Assembly (NCBI RefSeq): GCF_026642255.1
Contig: NZ_CP113264.1
Location: 4,836,001-4,900,000, forward strand
Origin: Streptomonospora nanhaiensis
GTDB lineage: Bacteria; Actinomycetota; Actinomycetes; Streptosporangiales; Streptosporangiaceae
Length of the DNA: 64,000 nucleotides
Reading direction: 5' to 3'
Shown here: positions 60,101 through 64,000 of the stretch, in pieces
Layout of the letters: the number at the start of each line of letters is the position of its first letter
How positions within the stretch are numbered: position 1 is the first letter of the stretch
Notes under the pieces: generated by a model
What the model saw: the letters and a program-made list of their open reading frames with translations, nothing else
The model's database searches: none
What the model was told of the DNA's origin: nothing
Program-made: the position numbers and the translations under genes

Positions 60101-63100
60101 GGGGGCGCTGGCCGATGTGCTGCGCGTTCTGCGTGGCTCCGACGTCCCCGTTCCCGACGATGTCCTCGCCCGGGCTTCTGGTAGGCGGGTGGTTCCGGTG
60201 GGGGCGGGGCGGTCGGTGCGGTTCGCCCCGCCCGATGACGCTGATGACGCCTCCGTGAGCTCGCCTGCCGTGTCGTCCACCGGTCCTGGTGCGGATCGGT
60301 CGGTGACCGGTGCCGCGCGGACTCCGGATCCGGATGTCGCTGGTGCTCCGGTGTCCGGGACACCGGTCAACCATCGGTCGGGGGAACCGGCGCCGGTGCG
60401 GGACGACCTGCCGGGCTCTGACCGGTCGGGGCAGGAGTCGCAGCCGCCTCCTCCGCCCGGAAAGGGCCGGGGCGGCCACGACATCGTGGCCTTCCCCATG
60501 ACCGAGAGCACAGGCCGGCCGGGGAACCCCTCTCCGCAGGCCGCGGCGGACAGGATGGCAGAGGCCATCCGTCTCGGAGAGCTGGCCTCGGCCGACATCA
60601 AGGACGCGATCAGCGGCTACCAGCGCGCCCAGGACCTGGTCGCCCAGACCCGCGAGGCCGAGAGCCAGGGCCGCCCCGACGCCGCCGACCTGCGCGCCCA
60701 GGCCTTCGAGGCCCAGCGCCAGGCCAACGACGCCTACCGCGCCTACGACCACCTCGCCCAGATGCAGGCCGACCTGCTGCGCCCCGACGGCCCGACCACC
60801 GTCATGGCCGTCCCGGAGACCACCGGCGGCCCGAGCCGCGACACCGGCCCCGTCCCCCTCGGCGGAACCAGCAGGGACATCCCCCTCGGCACCCTCGACA
60901 CCGACTCCCCCCTCACGCGCGACGACGGCCCGCCCGACGACCGCGGTACCACCGGGACCGAGAACGACAGGGACCCGAACCGGAGCACCCAGGATGGCCC
61001 GCCTCCGCCCCTCACCTACGGCGGCGACTTCGTTCCGGACCGCAGCGGCCAGAGCTACGACCTGGGCTATCTGACCACGTCCACCCTCCTCGGACCGCAC
61101 ATGCTCTTCACCGAGCACCTGCCCGGGTTCGTCCACGACGTCCTGACCGGTACCCCGGGCATGCCCGCCCCCGCACGGCAGGGGATCGTGAACGGTGTGG
61201 TCGACATCCTCACCAGGGAGGGGCCCCGCCCCTTCCTGCGCGAGGGCGGGCACACCGTCAGCACCACCCACGACGGGCAGACGTGGAGCGCCGACATCGA
61301 CCTGCGCCCCGAGGACGGCGAGTTCTACCACGTCGGCACCGAGAACCTGAGCGGTGGCGGGGACTCCAGGTTCCTGAGGCTCCACGACGCCGGCCCCGGG
61401 GTGGACTCCAGCGACGGCGGGTCACGCGGCGCGGGCAAGACCGTCGGCACCAAGTTCACGATGAGCCCCCTGTACGTAGCGAGCGCAGGCGGCAACGACA
61501 TCGGGCCGATCGCGGCCATCGGCGGGCGCGGCGGCATGAAGGTCCGGGGCACCTCCGGGTCGGCCTCGACCAGCGCCAACGCCGCCAGCGGGATCGAACT
61601 GCTCGGCGCCCCGAACCTCTACGTCGGCGACCTGCACATGAAGGCCTCCGTCACCGGCCCCGGCCTCACCGCCCCGCGCGTCCAGGAGGGGACCGCGTAC
61701 AACGGGCTGACCATGAACCTGCCCGGGGAGGTGGTCCCCTCCGACGCACCCCGGCACATCGTGCCCGACAACGGACCGGCGGACGCGAACGGGAACCGTC
61801 CACCGGTGAACCGGCCGCTCATCGGCACCGGCCACCCGCTGGAGATCACCCGCTTCTCCCCGGTTCCCCCGGCATCCGGTGACGGAACCGACGGGGACAC
61901 CGCGGGCACCACCGGCGGGACCGACCGCGGCGGTGAAGGCGACCGCGACGACAGCACCACGACGGACGGCGGCGGCCGTCCGGGGAAGGGCACCCTCGGC
62001 ACCTGGCTCGCCGACCACTTCCTGGGGACCCCTCCCCAGGGCGGACGGGGCGGCGGCCGCGCCCCCTCCCGACAGGAACGGCGTGACAACCAGTACCGCG
62101 AGGCCATCGAGTCCACCTTCGACAACGACCGGGTGCAGCAGTACCTGCCGCAGATGGTCAACAGTTCCGCGCACATCCGGATCGAGATCCCCGGCAGCCG
62201 TCCGCGCATCATGCAGATGTGGTCGGTCTCGACCGAGTACAGCCGCAAGGACTTCGCCCCCGGCCTGGCCGACTTCGTGCACAGCAACACCCTCGTCAAG
62301 AGCGACTCCTCCGGCGTGAAGCACTCCACCGTGGCCTCCGGCTCGATCGGCGGCGGCTTCGGCATCTGGATCGACCTGCCCAACGGCAGGAGCATCCGGC
62401 TCGACGTGCCCTTCGTGGAGTACTCGGCCACGTTCGAGAAGAGCACCGGGACCACCCTGAACACCTCGGGGACCAGCAGCCACGTCGTGCACGCCCCCTC
62501 CGGCCACGCGGCCTACGACGTCAAGCGCGACTTCTACGTCCACATCCAGGGCGAGTCGCAGCCGCACCGCTTCGAGGCCGACACCGTCGAGATGCTCACG
62601 GTCGAGGACGCCCGCCTGCTCAACGGCGAACCGTCCAAGGCCCCGACCTCGACCGACGGACCGGCCGTGCCGCCCCGGCCCCCGTTCCCGAACCTCGCGG
62701 TGGACCACCCCACGGACCTGAGCGGGGCCACCGTACGCGGGTTCGGCCACGCTCCCCCGGCCCCTCCGGCGGACGACACCGCGACGACGGGAACAACAGG
62801 CAACACCGACGCCACGAACACGACGGACACCGCCGGGAACGACGACGCCGACGGTGACACGCAGGCGCCCCCCTCACCGCAGCGCCCGTTCTACGACGAC
62901 CTGGCGTACAACGTGCTCAGCGCCATCTCCGAGAAGCGCCCCGGCATGGTCATCCCGGACCTGGCGCGGACCGACAAGGACTACGCCGTCCGTCCCAGCC
63001 GCATGGACCCGGAAGGACCGCTCCGCAGCTTCCGCGAGCGCTGGGGCCTGCGCCGCAACGTGGACGTGGCCCGGGACAACACGCTCAAGGTCATCAAGGC

Positions 63101-64000
63101 GCTCTCCGAGTCCGGCCTCAAGAGCGGCGCGTCCGACCTGCCCGGCGACGGCATCCCGGTGCGTCTCAAGGAATCCGCCGTGATCGACCCGACGATGCTC
63201 CGGCGGGACAAGGGGTCCCGTCCCGACGCCGTGACCGTGCGCGTCTACGGCGACTTCGACCGCCTGGTGCACCAGTTCGACACGACCTCCAGCGGCGGCG
63301 CCCGGTTCGCGGGCTCGGCCGGCATCACGACCACGAAGGGGTCGAGCGTCAACCACTCGCTCGGCCTCAACGTGGGCGCGAGCGTGCGCACCGACGAAGG
63401 CGCCGACGCGCGCGGCGTCCCCAGGGTCCTGGGAAACCCCTCGGGTTCGCTGAACACCTCCCTGAGCACGGGCAAGGGCTCCAGCCAGGGCCTCTCCCAC
63501 AGTTCCGAGGAGACGGTCCTGTTCAGCGGGGACTCCGACGTGTGGACGTCCCGCACCCGCTTCACCGCGCGGCTGTTCGAGCACGACGACATCGGCATGG
63601 CGCGCGACGACCGGCCCCAGCGCGAACACGGCATCCCGCTCCTGGGGAAGGGGATGGACGCCGAGACCGTCCTCCTCACGCCCAAGATGCCCCCGATGGC
63701 CACGGACTCCCCGGCCACCGTGTCCGACCCGGCGGGCACGACCCGCGACGGCGACACCGCCACCTCCTCCGACGGTCAGGAGACGCGGAACACCCCCGCG
63801 ACCGCCGCGGACACCCGAGGTGAGGACTCCACGCGGACGGACACCTCCGGGGACACGGAGTCCGACACGACCGGCGGCCGGCAGCCGCTCACGCCCGAGC
63901 AGGCACGGGACATGATCCGCCGGAACTTCGTCCCGCAGACCACCCCCGGCGGTACGCCGGGCGGTGACCGGGGCGGCCGCTGGACCGTCATCCGGGACGG
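54162..64000 (+). CDS. Giant WXG100-like polymorphic-toxin-type protein, C-terminus beyond window
   Basis: One uninterrupted frame from ATG 54162 (GGAG six nt upstream) to the window edge, over 3,279 residues. Residues 1-240 are helical and WXG100-like, with RGENNYVGSARDNSTVMSAE and a hydrophobic LLAEIAWAIAMAKFTFGASL part. Residues 243-360 are Pro/Gly/Asp-rich. A second helical domain (about 361-545) ends at GILHGLDLFSNKD, then acidic linkers to 1030. Residues 1038-1130 and 2005-2096 are near-identical repeats. HETAHLLGLLDEY at 1605 is a metalloprotease-type motif. A coiled coil lies near 2110-2190, then beta-rich modules. Such proteins are exported by type VII-like systems and carry a C-terminal toxin, not visible here. 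Confidence 0.85.
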   Translation, partial: MPLDHNMSDSSRKAIEVLTGIQVPKAGINNLGRASEIYTALDQRLAVLEDLFDLSRKHARRHFDGHTADRYERSLDQFTRGENNYVGSARDNSTVMSAELFKARANVEYMHMMVIGQFVQLLAEIAWAIAMAKFTFGASLKWIPIFKAIRSLAMRRILTWLLITVPGHQIISQIFASMDSIIQRIQIGRGTRHHRDSALTASAHKGAAIEGVLSAVFSAGMDGLFSKHLSDLFSKGLTDLKLLPDPPPLIKTGPDGPGGPPPAGPPLRETPDGPPPGPPTGPPDGPPSGPVKDDPPPLNRDTDTPPPPGGGGGPDGPPARPKDDPPATNPDRGPDSPAPKDTGPTPVPAPKEGPPPPPSLNKDLAEVFGRHNDEFLAPYNPASPVGAGAFDNATKAAAARQDFADLFARNFGDHLGEAAARDLGRDYAATLARHWNDPDLGRHLRDTIGDRLPPHMRDHLADVPTNLQKPLGEYFSTTGAYTQQVGGSIGTGALEGYLGEGLGSLADGRGWEASGYSATAGATQAGIQQGATDGILHGLDLFSNKDKPDLSEPEPPRTESNAADNRNGNPTGPQAPGPWTGGGEDPGRGGDHAPGPDRDHAPDRDRGGQGSPEQDGHGEGPLLAPPVDDSSRYDRDDLSDIDDVPDLVSDTDSDFGDTDSDFGDADDRDQPNDDTVRVHQDEDVRTPYPDPFKSPEDAKDPYATTETKHPGLGNDLFHPGMNDGPLTVNFLNAIVPDNPMAAQNPGTEHGDRTTPQERSGQEQHTPAPVVAAPINQAAPTPAGQQPPAPGPQNPASDTGQRSAPTDRNSGERSPQRTGGDTRTTDPSAQRSTRDGDVVRTSTESAPPAPESATTGNTTDLDKPNSPTDAQRTNPDNAPAPEQQTSSSDTPQSPPPAAEDSNSDGQHDTEDTGHNPSDRDGEQSDERDEGSSGNDDRSQDRDKDQPGDDGDRSGDENNDRSGLEDSEDGKRTDDDTESAHEGDSTTEGDGQERSGEGTSEVTPDSNRPDTQRDPDRPADNGETFGLSTSGSPVPQEGSGSGGRDVQQVGAERSVRFTPPDDADDASVSSPAVSSTGPGADRSVTGAARTPDPDVAGAPVSGTPVNHRSGEPAPVRNDLPGSDRWGQESQPQVRKVSSLFAQSLKLPEGAPPLTVEVNTNHGPMRAEVRIDNLFFESTTRKIDGAGEGDPSSVRDVKLRIRALLQQGVDMRAQVYASMALKRHVEAVFNDKFVLPRGGQQLKVSFDLVSPSSEGAHATLVWSPVPPAADGVPPDLGADGDGRGVGEVLRRLGMLDGDPARGEDRPYVARRTLERIETMVEPRPARRWSDPQSAEPARVHTGLADPSAWEAARAAAPVHQVGESVDADFAEPMADSRAARPLDLGPDGDPVGLDDDGNPVDLDANGDPVDPATVLENPDARPGDPERFVKAEMDPLWATRRFEWARIPIPEEHRTEGGPTHVLELTFRPRIRRDEDTLTPERYEAYVRAYEAKLDAMWNRQFRVRGDGTVVGADGTRMHKLGDDLFNTLFGKESVPDPDDMKVADSASGAEPPPPGSGDQLHVRLLLADDSTPAAQVHHEIDLHARPGDRIMGTHSWNETFPVESGVHETAHLLGLLDEYFQPGTVFRGSRDADAVRPSDDDHGYGLMGNAWTKRGADGRLYARRDPVVLSGYLDTIASVVEHGTSDYTPPPRAAELSDEVKSDIIQILAPGLDASDPRRAAVFDRFALATDQLIRGWDGERIADQLISPEDAAARGADSGADTRAARARAAFDAQVDRWRADGRLARALDLVDRSGVRVPASAMTDALPDHVRGELQDVLAKSDEPAYVDTLAVFAAGRDHAAGHGPIDDIPAVQGRPPITAGDVRTQIDQWRSNGELVEALGVLADNGLEVTGGEWIGALPDKALRDVAHHLLSGLQPVSADPGLDRAGLERVALDVFGVGFDQMVHRSPARDLTVTVPDGRQVPVSATEVYNQLKAWRKQGALADVLRVLRGSDVPVPDDVLARASGRRVVPVGAGRSVRFAPPDDADDASVSSPAVSSTGPGADRSVTGAARTPDPDVAGAPVSGTPVNHRSGEPAPVRDDLPGSDRSGQESQPPPPPGKGRGGHDIVAFPMTESTGRPGNPSPQAAADRMAEAIRLGELASADIKDAISGYQRAQDLVAQTREAESQGRPDAADLRAQAFEAQRQANDAYRAYDHLAQMQADLLRPDGPTTVMAVPETTGGPSRDTGPVPLGGTSRDIPLGTLDTDSPLTRDDGPPDDRGTTGTENDRDPNRSTQDGPPPPLTYGGDFVPDRSGQSYDLGYLTTSTLLGPHMLFTEHLPGFVHDVLTGTPGMPAPARQGIVNGVVDILTREGPRPFLREGGHTVSTTHDGQTWSADIDLRPEDGEFYHVGTENLSGGGDSRFLRLHDAGPGVDSSDGGSRGAGKTVGTKFTMSPLYVASAGGNDIGPIAAIGGRGGMKVRGTSGSASTSANAASGIELLGAPNLYVGDLHMKASVTGPGLTAPRVQEGTAYNGLTMNLPGEVVPSDAPRHIVPDNGPADANGNRPPVNRPLIGTGHPLEITRFSPVPPASGDGTDGDTAGTTGGTDRGGEGDRDDSTTTDGGGRPGKGTLGTWLADHFLGTPPQGGRGGGRAPSRQERRDNQYREAIESTFDNDRVQQYLPQMVNSSAHIRIEIPGSRPRIMQMWSVSTEYSRKDFAPGLADFVHSNTLVKSDSSGVKHSTVASGSIGGGFGIWIDLPNGRSIRLDVPFVEYSATFEKSTGTTLNTSGTSSHVVHAPSGHAAYDVKRDFYVHIQGESQPHRFEADTVEMLTVEDARLLNGEPSKAPTSTDGPAVPPRPPFPNLAVDHPTDLSGATVRGFGHAPPAPPADDTATTGTTGNTDATNTTDTAGNDDADGDTQAPPSPQRPFYDDLAYNVLSAISEKRPGMVIPDLARTDKDYAVRPSRMDPEGPLRSFRERWGLRRNVDVARDNTLKVIKALSESGLKSGASDLPGDGIPVRLKESAVIDPTMLRRDKGSRPDAVTVRVYGDFDRLVHQFDTTSSGGARFAGSAGITTTKGSSVNHSLGLNVGASVRTDEGADARGVPRVLGNPSGSLNTSLSTGKGSSQGLSHSSEETVLFSGDSDVWTSRTRFTARLFEHDDIGMARDDRPQREHGIPLLGKGMDAETVLLTPKMPPMATDSPATVSDPAGTTRDGDTATSSDGQETRNTPATAADTRGEDSTRTDTSGDTESDTTGGRQPLTPEQARDMIRRNFVPQTTPGGTPGGDRGGRWTVIRD
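57275..57549 (+). repeat. Internal direct repeat, copy 1
   Basis: About 272 bp, almost identical to 60176-60447, coding for PDDADDASVSSPAVSSTGPG and VTGAARTPDPDVAGAPVSG. Copies lie 2,898 bp apart (966 codons), in the same frame, with one codon indel near their left ends. It marks the left edge of a module with different codon use. Confidence 0.92.
60176..60447 (+). repeat. Internal direct repeat, copy 2
   Basis: Second copy of the 57275-57549 repeat, differing at a few bases (for example FAPPDD in place of FTPPDD and DDLPGSDRSG in place of NDLPGSDRWG). Recombination between copies would remove 966 codons without a frameshift. Confidence 0.92.

Overview
The window is very G+C-rich with strongly G/C-ending codons, GTG/TTG starts, many 4-nt start/stop overlaps (ATGA, GTGA), Tad-pilus genes and XRE/DUF5753 regulators. 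It looks like a filamentous actinomycete chromosome. The fuscimiditide-like RiPP locus and I-E style CRISPR repeats would fit Nocardiopsaceae or Streptosporangiales relatives; that placement is inference. No rRNA, tRNA, insertion sequence or cas gene was recognised.

Layout. 1-5.8 kb: ordinary metabolic and regulatory genes (partial membrane protein, HAD hydrolase, aldo/keto reductase, a GntR-TetR fusion regulator divergent from a DUF418 membrane protein, a small secreted Cys protein). 5.9-19.7 kb: three type I-E-like CRISPR arrays, all with a conserved leader on the high-coordinate side and so probably transcribed leftwards. They are separated by two cargo blocks of about 5 kb. Block one holds TetR/hydrolase and CPBP protease-histidine kinase-response regulator genes. 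Block two holds DUF6879/XRE genes with a decayed copy, and a graspetide locus (precursor, ATP-grasp ligase, PIMT-like methyltransferase). 19.8-23.9 kb: a SLOG-fold protein with an XRE-TPR regulator, then a 52-codon peptide gene overlapping a second PIMT-like methyltransferase and followed by a HATPase gene. This is a candidate aspartimide (imiditide-like) RiPP locus.

24-33 kb: TetR, VOC proteins, alpha/beta hydrolase, sigma factor with SnoaL-type tail, MFS exporter, alcohol dehydrogenase, atypical SDR and a Mug-type DNA glycosylase. 33.2-39 kb: a tightly overlapping five-gene lipid-modification operon (FAD oxidoreductase, DUF1365, two cyclopropane-synthase-like enzymes, DUF1295); the first cyclopropane-synthase gene appears frameshifted near its start. 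39.5-41.4 kb: PAP2-lipid kinase fusion and a DoxX-like protein.

41.7-52.6 kb: a leftward Tad/Flp pilus operon (lipoprotein, secreted DW-repeat protein, SAF protein, TadZ-, TadA-, TadB-, TadC-like, Flp pilin, three TadE/G-like pseudopilins, and a 1138-residue membrane protein with an OmpA-like domain). No TadV prepilin peptidase is in the window. 53.1 kb: a stand-alone DeoR sensor domain without HTH. From 54,162 to the window edge one uninterrupted frame encodes more than 3,279 residues of a giant WXG100-like, polymorphic-toxin-type protein. It carries a HExxH motif and two near-identical in-frame direct repeats about 2.9 kb apart; its C-terminal effector lies outside the window.
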